A DNA stretch of 64,000 nt from the NCBI RefSeq assembly GCF_016743815.1, contig NZ_CP061035.1:2358501-2422500 (forward strand), given 5' to 3'. The translations under genes and the position numbers were made by a program. The notes below the pieces were generated by a model, which saw only the letters and a list, made by a program, of their open reading frames with translations, searched no databases and was not told the origin of the DNA. The stretch is from Sphingomonas aliaeris. GTDB taxonomy: Bacteria > Pseudomonadota > Alphaproteobacteria > Sphingomonadales > Sphingomonadaceae. Positions 26,628 through 36,507 of this stretch are shown here, piece after piece. Every line of letters starts with the position of its first letter. Positions within the stretch are counted from its first letter, which is position 1.

Positions 26628-26695
26628 CGTTCGTCTTGAGCTTGTCGAAGGGCGTGGGTGCTGAACAGGTGCTTCGACGGGCTCAGCACGAACGG
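26628..26695. repeat. Paired inverted REP-like element, TTGAGC/GCTCAG family
   Basis: CGTTCGTCTTGAGCTTGTCG on the left faces CGACGGGCTCAGCACGAACG on the right (about 68 bp). The same family is at 34501-34571. Confidence 0.8.
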
Positions 26696-26811
26696 CTCAA
26701 GTAACGTCATTTCCAAGTCTGAACACGATCCGTTCAAGCCGAACCCCATATCCCACTTGGCACGCCATCCCTGATCGGCCGAATCCAACTGGTCACACCA
26801 CCCAACCCGTT

Positions 26812-26880
26812 CGTTTCGAGCGAAGTCGAGAAACCCTCGCCTCAGTATCCAAGGCTTGTTTCTCGACTTCGCTCGAAACG
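26812..26880. repeat. Paired inverted repeat, TTTCGAGCGAAGTCGAGAAA family
   Basis: A perfect 23-bp inverted repeat whose left arm contains TTTCGAGCGAAGTCGAGAAA and which flanks a 23-base spacer (69 bp total). It is 117 bases from the previous REP-like pair but of a different sequence family. Confidence 0.8.
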
Positions 26881-27001
26881 ACGGTGGAATAGGCCACTGC
26901 CACGGCTAATGGCGGCAAAACCCGTCGCCTGTCGCCTCGTATGCTCGAAATCAAACGCCTTCCCCCTTCCCTCACCCCACCGAATCCGGCACCTGTGCGC
27001 A

Positions 27002-27745
27002 ATGAGCGCCGCCCGCCCCTCCAGCACGCTTCGCCCAACGGCGCCGCGCCACCGCTCCGGCCGTTCGCCCGTGCGACGCGTCATCGGCTGGATCGTGAAA
27101 GCCACCTTGTGGTTCGCCCTCATCTCGGTGCTGCTCGTCCTGCTGTTCCGCTTCGTCCCGCCGCCGATCACCTTCACGATGATTGGGGATCTGATCGGCG
27201 GAAATGGCGTGACGAAGGAGTGGAAGCCGCTGTCGGAAATCGACCCCAACATGCCCCGCGCCGCGATTGCGGGTGAGGATGCACGCTTCTGCCTGCATCA
27301 CGGGTTCGACTTCACCGCGATCGCCAGCGCCGCGGCCCGCAATGCGCGCGGCGGGCGTATCCGCGGCGGATCGACGATCAGTCAGCAGACGGCGAAGAAC
27401 GTCTTCCTGATCCAGGGCGGCGGCTATGCCCGCAAAGCGCTGGAGGCGTATTTCACCGTCCTGATCGAGACGTTGTGGGGCAAGCGCCGCATCATGGAAG
27501 TCTATCTGAACGTCGCGGAAACCGGCATCGGCACCTACGGCGTGGAGGCGGGGTCGATCCGCTATTTCGGCCACGGCGCCGACCGTATGTCACCCAGCGA
27601 AGCCGGACGTCTTGCTGCAATCCTGCCGCTTCCTAAAAAACGCGCGGCAAAGGCTCCCCGCGGCTTCACGCGCCGTCATGGCAATTCCATCACGCGGCGC
27701 GTCGGTGTCGTGCGGAACGGCGGGCTGGACGCCTGCCTCCGATAA
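27002..27745 (+). CDS. mtgA: Monofunctional biosynthetic peptidoglycan transglycosylase
   Basis: A 247-residue GT51 glycosyltransferase. One N-terminal membrane helix (TLWFALISVLLVLLFRFVPP) is followed by the donor-site motif AIAGEDARFCLHHGFDF, GGSTISQQTAKNVFL, RKALEAYFTVLIETLWGKRR and IMEVYLNVAETGIGTYG. It polymerises lipid II into glycan strands without a transpeptidase domain. ATG 27002 was chosen over upstream in-frame codons because the preceding bases are intergenic in character. Confidence 0.92.
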   Translation: MSAARPSSTLRPTAPRHRSGRSPVRRVIGWIVKATLWFALISVLLVLLFRFVPPPITFTMIGDLIGGNGVTKEWKPLSEIDPNMPRAAIAGEDARFCLHHGFDFTAIASAAARNARGGRIRGGSTISQQTAKNVFLIQGGGYARKALEAYFTVLIETLWGKRRIMEVYLNVAETGIGTYGVEAGSIRYFGHGADRMSPSEAGRLAAILPLPKKRAAKAPRGFTRRHGNSITRRVGVVRNGGLDACLR

Positions 27746-27747
27746 GC

Positions 27748-28386
27748 ATGCGCGCCCTGCGTCTCGCCGTGCTGGCACCAATCATCGCCCTGTTGCCGGC
27801 GTCGGCGCCCGGCTATCCCTCGGCAGCCGAAATCCTCGGCGAAATCAATCGCCTGCGCACCAATCCCGTCGGATATGCCCGATCGTTGGAAGATTATCGC
27901 CGCCTGTTTGATCCTCGGGATCAGCGGCTCTACACGATGCCGGGCGAGACGCTCCCCCGCCTGTCGATCGACGGCGCGGCAGCGGTCGACGAGGCGATCA
28001 CCGCGCTCCGCCGCCAATCGCCGCGAATCCCGCTGGACGTGGATTCGACGCTCACCCGCACCGCGCGCCTACTGGCGGACGATCAGGCGATCACGGGCGC
28101 GATCGGCCATCGCACCGCACAGGCACCGACACCGGGCGACCGATCGAAGGCCGCGAGCGGCGACATCTATCTCACGGAAGCAGTGAGTTACGGGTTCACC
28201 TCACCTGAAGACGTCGTCCGCCAACTCGTCATAGACGATGGCGTGCCCGGCCGCGGCCATCGCCGAACCCTGTTCTCGCCCGAACTGAGGTTCGCGGGCG
28301 TCTGGTGCGGCCCCCACGCCCGTCGCGCCGCGATGTGTGCGATCGATCTGTCCGCCTGGCGCGGCGGACGACCCACGGCGGAATGA
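27748..28386 (+). CDS. CAP/SCP-domain exported protein
   Basis: A 212-residue protein with an N-terminal signal peptide (MRALRLAVLAPIIALLPASA) and a CAP domain: EILGEINRLRTNPVGYARSL, LTRTARLLADDQAITGAIGH, RGHRRTLFSPELRFAGVWCG. Bacterial CAP proteins are mostly of unknown function; some bind lipids or act in the envelope. It starts three bases after mtgA and is likely co-transcribed. Confidence 0.82.
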   Translation: MRALRLAVLAPIIALLPASAPGYPSAAEILGEINRLRTNPVGYARSLEDYRRLFDPRDQRLYTMPGETLPRLSIDGAAAVDEAITALRRQSPRIPLDVDSTLTRTARLLADDQAITGAIGHRTAQAPTPGDRSKAASGDIYLTEAVSYGFTSPEDVVRQLVIDDGVPGRGHRRTLFSPELRFAGVWCGPHARRAAMCAIDLSAWRGGRPTAE

Positions 28387-28403
28387 GTCGAACGCTCAGG
28401 CGC

Positions 28404-28727
28404 TCAAAACGGCAGCTTGAAGCCCGGTGGCAGCGGCATTCCGCTCGTCAGCTTGCCCATTTCCTCGTTCGACGCCGTGTCCGCCTTGGCCCGCGCGTCG
28501 TTGAACGCCGCGACGATCAGATCTTCCAGCATTTGCTTCTCGGTCGGGACGATCAGTGAATCGTCGATCGCGATGCCGATGATCCGGCCCTTGGCGGACG
28601 CGGTCACCTTCACCAGACCGCCACCCGACGCACCCTCGACCTCAATCGTGTCGAGGTTCGCCTGCGCCTTGGTCAGTTCGTTCTGCACGTTCTGCGCCAT
28701 CGCCATGATGTCTTCGATGCTCTTCAC
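28404..28727 (-). CDS. ybaB: YbaB/EbfC family nucleoid-associated protein
   Basis: A 107-residue YbaB (MKSIEDIMAMAQNVQNELTK ... VEGASGGGLVKVTASAKGRI ... MPLPPGFKLPF). It binds DNA as a dimer. Its start overlaps the dnaX stop by four bases, the widely conserved dnaX-ybaB arrangement. recR, often third, is not adjacent here. Confidence 0.95.
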   Translation of the reverse strand: MKSIEDIMAMAQNVQNELTKAQANLDTIEVEGASGGGLVKVTASAKGRIIGIAIDDSLIVPTEKQMLEDLIVAAFNDARAKADTASNEEMGKLTSGMPLPPGFKLPF

Positions 28728-30400
28728 GCCTTTTCGCTCCTTTTGGCGGCTACCAGCCGGTCCAGTTCTTCCTCGGGCAATACCGCATCGGGAAACGCAT
28801 CGAACGCCGCCTTGACCACGGGGCTCGCCAAAATTTCCGCGCGGATCGCCTCTTTAGTCTCCAGATGCCGTTCGCGGATCGTCGGCGCGCCGGGCGCATC
28901 CTCCGTCGTCACCTTCCACGCGCGTCCCGTACACCGCTTCAATTCGACGATCAGGTCGCGGACCATATCCGCGGGAAGCGGACGCAGCGAACTCAACACC
29001 ATTTCCGGCGGATCGATGCGGATCACGCTCGCGCTCCGTTCCAGCTTCACCGCCAGCCCGAATTCGCCATTCGCCTCCAGCACGCCGATGATCCCCTCGA
29101 TCGTGTCGGGCAGTGCCGCTTCCGCCGGAGCGGGCGGTGCGGATGGCGTCGCGGCGGCCGGGGCAGCGGCGGGGATCGATACGGGACCGCCTGCCGCCAA
29201 TTGCCGGGCCAACTCGCCGGGATCGGGCATTTGCGATGCGTGGACGACGCGCAGCAACGCCATTTCGCACGCCTCGATCGGCAGCGCGGCGCGCGCCACC
29301 TCGTCATGGCCCTTCAACAGCAACTGCCACAGCCGGTGAAGCGCGGCGAAGGACATGGCGGTCGCCCACCCCTCCTGCGCCTCGCGCTCCTCGTTCGCCT
29401 GTCCGGCCTCCGGTGGCGATCCCAGCTTCACCAGCGTTACCTTGTGCACCGTCTCCAGCAGCGCGCGCAACACCGCCTGTGGATCGACGCCCAGATCATA
29501 TTGCCGCCGCAACGCCGCCAGTGCGCCCAGCCCGTCACCCACCAGCAGCAGTCCGAGCAGATCCCGCACGGCACCCCGGTCCGACAGGCCGAGCATGTCG
29601 CGCACCGCCGCCGCCTTGACGCCGCCGCCCTCGATCCCCGCATGCGCGATCGCCTGATCCAGGATCGACAGACCGTCCCGCGCGGACCCTTCCGCCGCCC
29701 GTGCGATCATCGCCAGCGCCTCGGGTTCCGCCTCGACCTGCTCGGCCTGCGATACGAACGCGAAATGCGCCGCCAGTTGCTCCGCCGAAATGCGCCGCAG
29801 ATCGAACCGCTGGCAGCGCGATAGTACGGTCACGGGCACCTTGTTCACCTCGGTCGTGGCGAACAGGAACTTCACGTGCGCGGGCGGCTCTTCCAGCGTC
29901 TTCAGCAACGCATTGAATGCGTTCTTCGACAGCATGTGGACTTCGTCGATGATGTAGATCTTGTAGCGCGCGGACACGGCGGCATAGCGCGACGCGTCGA
30001 TGATCTCGCGCACGTCGTCGACGCCGGTATGGCTCGCGGCGTCCATCTCGATTACGTCGATATGACGGCCCTCGGCGATCGCACGGCACGGTTCGCACAC
30101 CCCGCACGGATCGATCGTCGGCCCGCCCTCGCCGTCCGGTCCGATGCAGTTCAGCGCCTTGGCGATCAATCGCGCGGTGGACGTCTTGCCCACGCCGCGC
30201 ACGCCGGTCAGCAGGAACGCATGCGCCAGCCGCCCGCGCTTGATCGCATTGCCGAGCGTGGTGACCATCGCATCTTGCCCGATCAGTTCGGCAAAGGTCT
30301 GCGGACGGTATTTGCGCGCAAGAACGCGATACGCCTCCGCTTTTTGCGGCTGAACGGGTTCGCCGAGATCGAAAGCGGGAAGATCGAAGGAGTCGGACAT
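28724..30400 (-). CDS. dnaX: DNA polymerase III subunits gamma/tau
   Basis: A 558-residue clamp-loader ATPase. It carries YRPQTFAELIGQDAMVTTLG, the Walker A FLLTGVRGVGKTSTARLIAK, a zinc site (CIGPDGEGGPTIDPCGVCEPC region), Walker B IIDEVHMLSKNAFNALLKTL and SRC (VLSRCQRFDLRR). The C-terminal tau-like part is Ala/Pro-rich. It loads the beta clamp and couples the polymerase to the helicase. SRP RNA lies just upstream, as in many bacteria. No obvious gamma frameshift signal was checked for. Confidence 0.95.
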   Translation of the reverse strand: MSDSFDLPAFDLGEPVQPQKAEAYRVLARKYRPQTFAELIGQDAMVTTLGNAIKRGRLAHAFLLTGVRGVGKTSTARLIAKALNCIGPDGEGGPTIDPCGVCEPCRAIAEGRHIDVIEMDAASHTGVDDVREIIDASRYAAVSARYKIYIIDEVHMLSKNAFNALLKTLEEPPAHVKFLFATTEVNKVPVTVLSRCQRFDLRRISAEQLAAHFAFVSQAEQVEAEPEALAMIARAAEGSARDGLSILDQAIAHAGIEGGGVKAAAVRDMLGLSDRGAVRDLLGLLLVGDGLGALAALRRQYDLGVDPQAVLRALLETVHKVTLVKLGSPPEAGQANEEREAQEGWATAMSFAALHRLWQLLLKGHDEVARAALPIEACEMALLRVVHASQMPDPGELARQLAAGGPVSIPAAAPAAATPSAPPAPAEAALPDTIEGIIGVLEANGEFGLAVKLERSASVIRIDPPEMVLSSLRPLPADMVRDLIVELKRCTGRAWKVTTEDAPGAPTIRERHLETKEAIRAEILASPVVKAAFDAFPDAVLPEEELDRLVAAKRSEKA

Positions 30401-30554
30401 CGCCCCCTATCTAGGAGATGCGATCGGCTTTGTCGCCGCCCTTGCGGATCGCCTCGCGAACATTGCAGATGTTACGACGTAAACTGGAATGGCTCGGCGG
30501 GCGCGATACGACAAAGTCGCATCGTCAGACATATCCTTGCGCAGCAAGGCTTGA

Positions 30555-30648
30555 GGTGGAAGCCGGAACGACCCGCGGCGAAATCGTTGTGGCTGCTTCC
30601 TTCCGGATCTGACCAGGTTGGCGACGACCACGTCCGCCCGACTTCCGC
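30555..30648 (-). ncRNA. ffs: Small signal recognition particle RNA (4.5S type)
   Basis: On the minus strand GGTCAGATCCGGAAGGAAGC followed by AGCCACAACG matches the conserved domain IV of bacterial SRP RNA (GGTCAGGTCCGGAAGGAAGCAGCC). Flanking sequence (CGTCGCCAACC ... GCGGGTCGTTCCGGCTTCCACC) fits the alphaproteobacterial 4.5S form. Ends are approximate. It binds Ffh, which is encoded at 3029-4534. Upstream of dnaX in the same direction. Confidence 0.88.
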
Positions 30649-30690
30649 GGCTCAGATAGGGAAGTCAGGCGAAGCGATCAATGCCTTATG

Positions 30691-30975
30691 TCAGCGACGA
30701 TAGCGGACCTGGCGGCAGGTGCGGATCTTGCGGTTGCCGCGCCAGCGGTTGGTGCACACGCGACGGGTCGACCAGCGGTTGCGGCGATCGTTGCGATAGC
30801 CCGGACCGCGACGAACGACGGTGCGTTCGCGGACGACAACGGCCTGCGGCGCGGCGACCACGCCGGCGACCAACAATGTCGCGGAACCTGCGGCGACCGG
30901 AGCAGCGCTCGCCGAAGCCGGCGCCAGCGTCACGGCGCCGAGCAGCCCGGCGGCGATCAAACCAAGAAATTTCAT
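30691..30975 (-). CDS. Small exported basic protein
   Basis: A 94-residue protein with a clear signal peptide (MKFLGLIAAGLLGAVTLAPA, then SASAAP) and a second hydrophobic stretch (SATLLVAGVVAAPQAVVV). The C-terminal half is strongly basic (RGPGYRNDRRNRWSTRRVCT, NRWRGNRKIRTCRQVRYRR) with two Cys. GGAG precedes the ATG. Arg-rich exported proteins of this sort are common in sphingomonads; no function is known. The longer frame from 31101 was rejected because the signal peptide marks the start. Confidence 0.7.
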   Translation of the reverse strand: MKFLGLIAAGLLGAVTLAPASASAAPVAAGSATLLVAGVVAAPQAVVVRERTVVRRGPGYRNDRRNRWSTRRVCTNRWRGNRKIRTCRQVRYRR

Positions 30976-31019
30976 ATGTTTTCTCCTCCATGCCCAATTT
31001 CGGCACGGCATCGAAACGG

Positions 31020-31352
31020 TCACCGTCCTTGCATGTTCCGCGCTCCGCCCGGAATCCGTACCGTAAAGTCGGTCCAATCTGCCTGCAGCCAAATCTGACA
31101 TGCCAGCCGGCTCGTTCGCGTGGCGCCCATTGCCAAGTCCAAGATATCCTCTTCATCCTCGACCGCCTTGGGAAGGCGCGCGAAATCTTCGGGCGCGACG
31201 ATGACGTGGCAGGTCGAACAAGCCATCTGTCCCTCGCACGTCCCTTCCAGCGGTTGCCCATCTGCCTGCGCCAGGTCCAGCAACCGGTCCCCCGGTGCTC
31301 CGCGCACCTCACGAACATTACCGTCCGCGCCGATAAACCGTACAAGCGTCAT
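31020..31352 (-). CDS. fdx: [2Fe-2S] ferredoxin, adrenodoxin/ISC type
   Basis: A 110-residue ferredoxin: MTLVRFIGADGNVREVRGAP, with Cys ligands in EGTCEGQMACSTCHVIV and LACQIWL (C-x5-C-x2-C ... C). It supplies electrons for Fe-S cluster assembly or for P450s. ATG 31352 overlaps the stop of the upstream cysteine desulfurase (ATGA), which supports a role in sulfur/iron-sulfur metabolism. Confidence 0.92.
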   Translation of the reverse strand: MTLVRFIGADGNVREVRGAPGDRLLDLAQADGQPLEGTCEGQMACSTCHVIVAPEDFARLPKAVEDEEDILDLAMGATRTSRLACQIWLQADWTDFTVRIPGGARNMQGR

Positions 31353-32557
31353 GCTCCAAGCCCCTGTCCGGCAGCGGCAGCGGCGATCCGGTCGATGCCC
31401 TCGACCAGTTCCGCCTCCGTCGTGTAACGCCCGAAGCCGAGCCGGATGCTCGACCGCGCCTGCGACTCCGAAAGGCCGATCGCGCGCAACACATGGCTCG
31501 ACCGCCCCGATCCGCTCGCGCACGCCGATCCGGCGGAAAACGCCACATCGCGCAGGTCCGACATCAATCGCGCGACGTCGAGCCCGTCACGACGCACGTT
31601 CAAATTCCCGCGATAGCGAAAGTCACCCGATCCGTTGAGGCGCCACCCGCCAACTGCCCTCCCTGGAAGGGAGGGGTCGGGGTGGGTTGGCTCGAGGCAG
31701 ATACGACAATCCCACTAGGCCAACCTGCGGCCGTTTCTTCCCTTTCCCGGGAGCGCAGTCTTGATGCCCATCCGCTCTACGGCGATCCGCCACAACCGTT
31801 CGACATGCGCCTGATCCGCCTCGCGCAGGTCCGACATCAGCGCCGACGCCACTCCGAATCCCGTACACAAGGCTGGCGACAACGTCCCCGACCGTCCGCC
31901 AGCCTCCTGCCCGCCACCATGCAGCAGGGGTTCCAGCGTCACACCGTCGCGAACCCACAGCGCGCCGATGCCCTTGGGGCCATGTACCTTGTGCGCAGAC
32001 ACCGCGATCAAATCGCATCCGCCGGGAATGGCGACCCGCCCAAAACCCTGTACTGCGTCGCACAGCATCAACGCGCCAGACGCATGGGCCAGATCCGCAA
32101 GTTCGGCGATCGGCTGAACTACGCCGATCTCGTTATTGACCAGCATCGCCGCGACCAATGCGGTTCCCGGAACGATCGCCCCCCTCGCCGCCTCCAGATC
32201 GACCAGCCCGTCCGCCCCAACCGGCAGCACGATCACCTCTCGCCCGTGCCGCCCGCACGCCACCACGCTATCCAGCACCGCCGCATGTTCGGTCGCGATC
32301 GTCACGATCCGGCCCGGGCGAACGCCCTTGATCGCCCAGTTCATCGCCTCGGTCGCCCCGCTGGTGAAGCTCACTTGTCCGCCCGTCGGCATCAGCGCGG
32401 CGACCTGCTCCCGCGCCACCTCCACCGCCGCCTTGGCCCGCCGCCCGGCAGAATGCGGCGAATGCGGGTTGGCGAACCCGTCCTTCAACCACGGAAGCAT
32501 CGCCTCGAACGCTTGCGGAGCAAGCGGCGTCGTCGCCTGGTAGTCGAGATAAATCAC
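31349..32557 (-). pseudogene. Cysteine desulfurase (NifS/IscS-like), interrupted by a REP-like element
   Basis: The first part runs from GTG 32557 (VIYLDYQATTPLAPQAFEAM) through the PLP lysine in SAHKVHGPKGIG, to RIAVERMGIKTALPG, where it meets a stop at 31715 inside an inserted ~110-base element. The C-terminal part, with the catalytic cysteine loop (AFSAGSACASGSGRSSHVLR), resumes in another frame from WRLNGSGDFRYRGNLNVRRD to the stop at 31349. Without the insert the two would form a full class V aminotransferase. As written, the catalytic Cys is separated from the PLP domain, so the product should be inactive. The GTG start overlaps the stop of the other cysteine desulfurase (GTGA). Confidence 0.85.
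31651..31762. repeat. REP-like paired element inserted inside a cysteine desulfurase gene
   Basis: The left end (ACTGCCCTCCCTGGAAGGGA, then GGGGTCGGGGTGGG) resembles the ends of the elements at 24040 and 38278. The right end (TTCCCTTTCCCGGGAGCGCA) is a diverged inverted copy. About 110 bases with no coding role separate two halves of an otherwise continuous protein. Exact ends are uncertain by several bases. Confidence 0.75.
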
Positions 32558-33658
32558 GCCACGAACCGCTGCTTGGCCCGCGCGATCCTGCGCCACGCGG
32601 CGATGAACGCCCGCACATCGTCTTCGGTCGTCGTCCGCCCGAAACTCGCGCGCACCACCTCGCGCCCCGCCGCCTCGGACAGCCCGATCGCCGCCAGCAC
32701 ATGGCTCGGCTTCATGCTGCCCGAGGCGCAGGCGCTACCCGCCGACACCGCGAAACCCGCCGCATCGAAGTCGATCAGCTGCACGAAACTCGGCACGCCG
32801 GTCATCCGATACGCGCCGATCGCCGGATGACGCAGCGATCCGCACGCGACGACTTCGCCACCGGACCGCGTCACCGCATCGTCCAGCATCGCCCGCAACC
32901 GCGCATAGTCCGTGACCGGCTCCGGCTCCGCCAGCGCTGCGGCATAGCCCAACACTGCCGGAAGGTTCTCCGTTCCCGGCCGATATCCCCGCTCCTGCCC
33001 GCCCGTGGGGCTCAGCGTCCCCAGGTCGCGGACCAACAAGGCCCCGATCCCCGGCGGCCCGCCGCGTTTATGCGCCGACAAGGCGACGAAATCGGCATGT
33101 TCGGCAACCTCCGCATCGGCGCCGGCGGGCATCTGCGCGGCATCGACCAGCAGCAGCCCGCCGCCGCCATGCACGACCCGTGCGATCTCCGCGATCGGCT
33201 GACGCACACCCGTTTCGCTATTCGCCCATTGCACCGTCACCAGCACGCGACCGTCGGAAGGGCCGGTATCGAAAACAGCGCGCTCCAACGCCTCCCTTGT
33301 CACCTTGCCATCCCGGCCCACGGGCAGGACGATCGTGTCCGGTGTGGCCCAACGCATCACCGCATCATGCTCCACCGCCGTGATGATCCGCACCCCCGCA
33401 TCCGCCCGCGCCGCGACGATGCCAAGCGATTCGCTCGCGCCGCTGGTGAACAAGGTCTCGCCCGCCCAGCCATAGGCCGCCGCCACCTGCGACCGCGCCG
33501 CCTCCAGCGCAGCCTTGGCCGCGCGCCCCTCGGCATGCGGGGGAGGACGGGTTGGCCCATCGCCGCATACCCGCCCCAACCGCCTCGATCGCAACCGGCA
33601 GCATCGCGGTCGTCGCGGCATGATCCAGATAGATGCGCGATGTCGCGTCGGGGGCCAT
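32554..33658 (-). CDS. Cysteine desulfurase (NifS/IscS-like), frameshifted near residue 40
   Basis: The N-terminus starts at ATG 33658 (MAPDATSRIYLDHAATTAML) and reads to RRWANPSSP, then loses frame at a run of five G on the plus strand (33539-33543). With four, it continues as HAEGRAAKAALEAARSQVAA to the PLP lysine (LSAHKRGGPPGIGALLV) and the catalytic Cys (VSAGSACASGSMKPSHVL), giving 367 residues. It moves sulfur from cysteine to acceptors such as SufE. A TTG start at 33682 is also possible. It overlaps the second cysteine desulfurase by four bases. The break is probably a sequence error. Confidence 0.88.
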
Positions 33659-33762
33659 GTGGGCGGTCAGGAGTCGTTCCAATTGCGAAAAGGTCTGCGC
33701 CTCTTATATAGCGCCCACATTCCAGCGCCCAAGTTGCGCGTACAGATTAGTCAGGTTTCGCC

Positions 33763-34418
33763 ATGCCAGAAGTCATTTTCCCCGGACCCGAAGGCCGTCT
33801 TGAAGGCCGCTTCTCCCCCGGCCCGCGCCCGCGCGCACCCGTCGCGATGATCCTGCACCCGCACCCCACCGCGGGCGGCACGATGAACAACGCGATCGTC
33901 CAGCAACTATACAAGACGTTCCAGCGTCGTGGCTTCGCGACGTTGCGCTTCAACTTCCGCGGCGTCGGAAAGAGCCAAGGCACGTTCGACAACGGTATCG
34001 GCGAACTGTCCGACGCGGCATCGGCGCTCGACTGGGTACAGAGCTTCCACCCGGAGGCATCGACCACCTGGATCGCCGGGTTCAGCTTCGGCGCGTGGAT
34101 CGGCATGCAGTTGCTGATGCGCCGTCCGGAGATTCGCGGCTTCATCTCGGTCGCGCCGCCCGCCAACATGTACGACTTCACCTTCCTCGCCCCCTGCCCA
34201 GCCAGCGGCATCATCATCCAGGGCGAGAATGACGAAGTGTCCCCCCGCTTGCCACGCAGAAGCTGGTCGACAAACTGCGCACGCAGAAGCACATCACGAT
34301 CCACCACGACACGATCCCGAAGGCGAACCACTTCTTCGAACACGAAATGCCCGAACTGATGGGCAGCGTGGACAAGTATCTGGACATGCGCCTCGATCCG
34401 AACTCGCCGATCCGCTGA
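33763..34418 (+). CDS. Alpha/beta hydrolase, frameshifted near the C-terminus
   Basis: A serine-hydrolase fold protein: VAMILHPHPTAGGTMNNAIV, FATLRFNFRGVGKSQGTFDN, nucleophile in WIAGFSFGAWIGMQLL, ISVAPPANMYDF and IIIQGENDEV. The frame then breaks at a run of six C (34242-34247). With seven it continues PPLATQKLVDKLRTQKHITI, then ANHFFEHEMPELMGSV, which includes the expected catalytic His, to a TGA at 34416. The repaired length is 218 residues. Substrate unknown. It is divergent from the cysteine desulfurases. Confidence 0.85.
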
Positions 34419-34500
34419 GGGCGCGATAGTCCGCCGTTACCGGGCTTGCGCCGCGGTGACGGTGGCGGTGCTATTTACCCGGCGCGGGGACTATTCCTGA

Positions 34501-34571
34501 ACCGTTCGTGCTGAGCCTGTCGAAGCACCTTTCCCGTATGCCCGCCCCTCGACAAGCTCAGGACGAGCGGT
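34501..34571. repeat. Paired inverted REP-like element, TTGAGC/GCTCAG family
   Basis: ACCGTTCGTGCTGAGCCTGT faces ACAAGCTCAGGACGAGCGGT, about 71 bp, the same family as 26628-26695. It lies in the 205-base gap between the hydrolase and serB. Confidence 0.8.
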
Positions 34572-34623
34572 GTAGTTGAGTAGGCTTGGTAGCACCGGGT
34601 CTATTCCCGAACGCTTGCCGCGC

Positions 34624-35505
34624 CTAACCCACCACCCAATCGGCCCGCTTGATCCCCTGCGCATATAGCAACGCCGTCAAATCGTTATGCTGCACGCGCG
34701 CCGCAGCCGCCGCCGCGACGACCGGCTTCGCCCGATAGGCGACGCCCAGCCCGGCGCGCTCGATCATCGCCAGGTCGTTCGCCCCGTCGCCGACCGCCAG
34801 CGTGTCCCCCGCCGACAACCCGCGCTCGGCGGTCGCCGCCAGCAACGTCTCCAGCTTCGTGTGCGAACCCACGATCGGCTTGGCGACCTTCCCCGTCAGC
34901 ACGCCGCCCGACAGCAGTAGCACGTTGGCGATCGCGCGATCGAACCCGATCGTTGCCGCCACCGGCTCGGCAAAGCGCGTAAACCCGCCCGATACCAATA
35001 CCGTCAGCGCCCCGCGCGACTTCATCGTCCGCACCAGCGCCGCCGCGCCCGGCATGATGACGACGCGCTCGTTCAGGCACGCGTCGATCGCCTTCTCGTC
35101 CAGTCCTTCCAGCAAGCCGACGCGTGCATCCAGCGCCGCCTCGAAACCCAGTTCGCCGCGCATCGCGCGTTCGGTGATCTCCGCGATCTGCGGCTTGATC
35201 CCGGCATAATCGGCCAGTTCGTCGATGCATTCGACCGTGATCATCGTCGAATCCATATCGGCGACCAGCAGCGCCTTGGCGCGACCGGCTGTCGGCTGCA
35301 CGATGACGTCGCCACCAGCGAATGCCCCTTCGAGCACGCGACGCGCCACGTCGGGCGCTTCGGTGAAGGCGATGTCCGCCGCGAACCCGTCATCGATCCA
35401 AGTCACGTCCCCCGGTACGCAGCCGCCTTCGGCCAGCCGGTCGCGGGCGTCGGAAATATCGCCCCCGGACAGCGTCCCCGGTGCTATCAGCGTCGCAATG
35501 AACAT
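34624..35505 (-). CDS. serB: Phosphoserine phosphatase
   Basis: A 293-residue HAD-family enzyme for the last step of serine synthesis. It begins [20 protein letters not shown] with an ACT-like N-terminal region. The catalytic motif is [20 protein letters not shown] (Asp-x-Asp-Ser-Thr). Others are [15 protein letters not shown] and [17 protein letters not shown]. Start ATG 35505 was chosen by homology. It overlaps the start of the divergent miaA by eight bases. Confidence 0.93.
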   Translation of the reverse strand: MFIATLIAPGTLSGGDISDARDRLAEGGCVPGDVTWIDDGFAADIAFTEAPDVARRVLEGAFAGGDVIVQPTAGRAKALLVADMDSTMITVECIDELADYAGIKPQIAEITERAMRGELGFEAALDARVGLLEGLDEKAIDACLNERVVIMPGAAALVRTMKSRGALTVLVSGGFTRFAEPVAATIGFDRAIANVLLLSGGVLTGKVAKPIVGSHTKLETLLAATAERGLSAGDTLAVGDGANDLAMIERAGLGVAYRAKPVVAAAAAARVQHNDLTALLYAQGIKRADWVVG

Positions 35506-36430
35506 CGTGCAATCCCTACCGCGAGTGGCGCTCATCGCAGGGCCGACCGCCAGCGGCAAGTCCGCGCTCGCGATGGACCTCGCTGCCGCGCATGACGGCG
35601 TCGTCGTCAACGCCGACAGCGCGCAGGTCTATGCCAATCTCCGCATCCTCTCCGCCCGGCCGACCGTGGAGGACGAGGCGCGGGTTCCGCATCGCCTGTT
35701 CGGCTATATCGACGGTGCGGAAAGCTGTTCCGCCGCGCGCTGGGCGACCGACGCGCAGCACGTGATCGCGGAAGTGCAGGTGGCGGGCAAGCTGCCAATC
35801 CTCGTCGGCGGCACCGGCCTGTATCTTCGAACGCTGCTCGACGGCATCGCCCCCGTCCCAGATATCGACCCTGCGATCCGCGCGGAGGTGCGCGCGCTTC
35901 CCGTCGCGCAGGCGCATGCACGGTTACAGCAAGCAGATCCCGAAGCCGCGGCCCGCCTCGCCCCCGCAGACACCACCCGCGTCGCCCGTGCGCTGGAGGT
36001 CGCTTTGTCCACCGGCCGAACCCTGGCCCAGTGGCAGGCACATAAGGAAGGCGGCATCGCGGATCGCATCGACCTCATCCCGCTGATCCTGCTGCCTGAT
36101 CGCGACTGGCTGCTCGCCCGGTGCGATGCGCGCGCGGAAGCGATGATGCAGGACGGCGCCGTGGCCGAGGTGGAGGCTTTGCTCGCGCGCCCCGATATCA
36201 CACCGAACCTGTCGGTGCGACGCGCGATCGGCGTTGCCGAAATCGCCGACTGGCTTGCTGGAAGAATCGCCCGAGAACAAGCACTTGATGCCCTACGCCT
36301 CGCCACGCGCCAATATGCGAAACGGCAATATACCTGGTTTCGAAATCAATCGCCCCCAGGTTGGCCCCGTATCGAAGCAACAGAAACATCCAATTATGCC
36401 GCCTCGTATGATAGATTATTACAACTATAA
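35498..36430 (+). CDS. miaA: tRNA dimethylallyltransferase
   Basis: A 310-residue enzyme that adds a dimethylallyl group to A37 of tRNAs reading UNN codons. The P-loop is [20 protein letters not shown], with [39 protein letters not shown] and [14 protein letters not shown] as further motifs. The ATG at 35498 lies inside the 5' end of serB, so the two genes have no intergenic space. GTG codons at 35507 and 35525 are later alternatives. Confidence 0.93.
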   Translation: MNIVQSLPRVALIAGPTASGKSALAMDLAAAHDGVVVNADSAQVYANLRILSARPTVEDEARVPHRLFGYIDGAESCSAARWATDAQHVIAEVQVAGKLPILVGGTGLYLRTLLDGIAPVPDIDPAIRAEVRALPVAQAHARLQQADPEAAARLAPADTTRVARALEVALSTGRTLAQWQAHKEGGIADRIDLIPLILLPDRDWLLARCDARAEAMMQDGAVAEVEALLARPDITPNLSVRRAIGVAEIADWLAGRIAREQALDALRLATRQYAKRQYTWFRNQSPPGWPRIEATETSNYAASYDRLLQL

Positions 36431-36507
36431 CCCTTGACGCGTACGAATCATACGGGTAGCCGCACCCCCGCCGAAACGCTATTGCGGCGCGGCAAGGAAG
36501 GACGACG

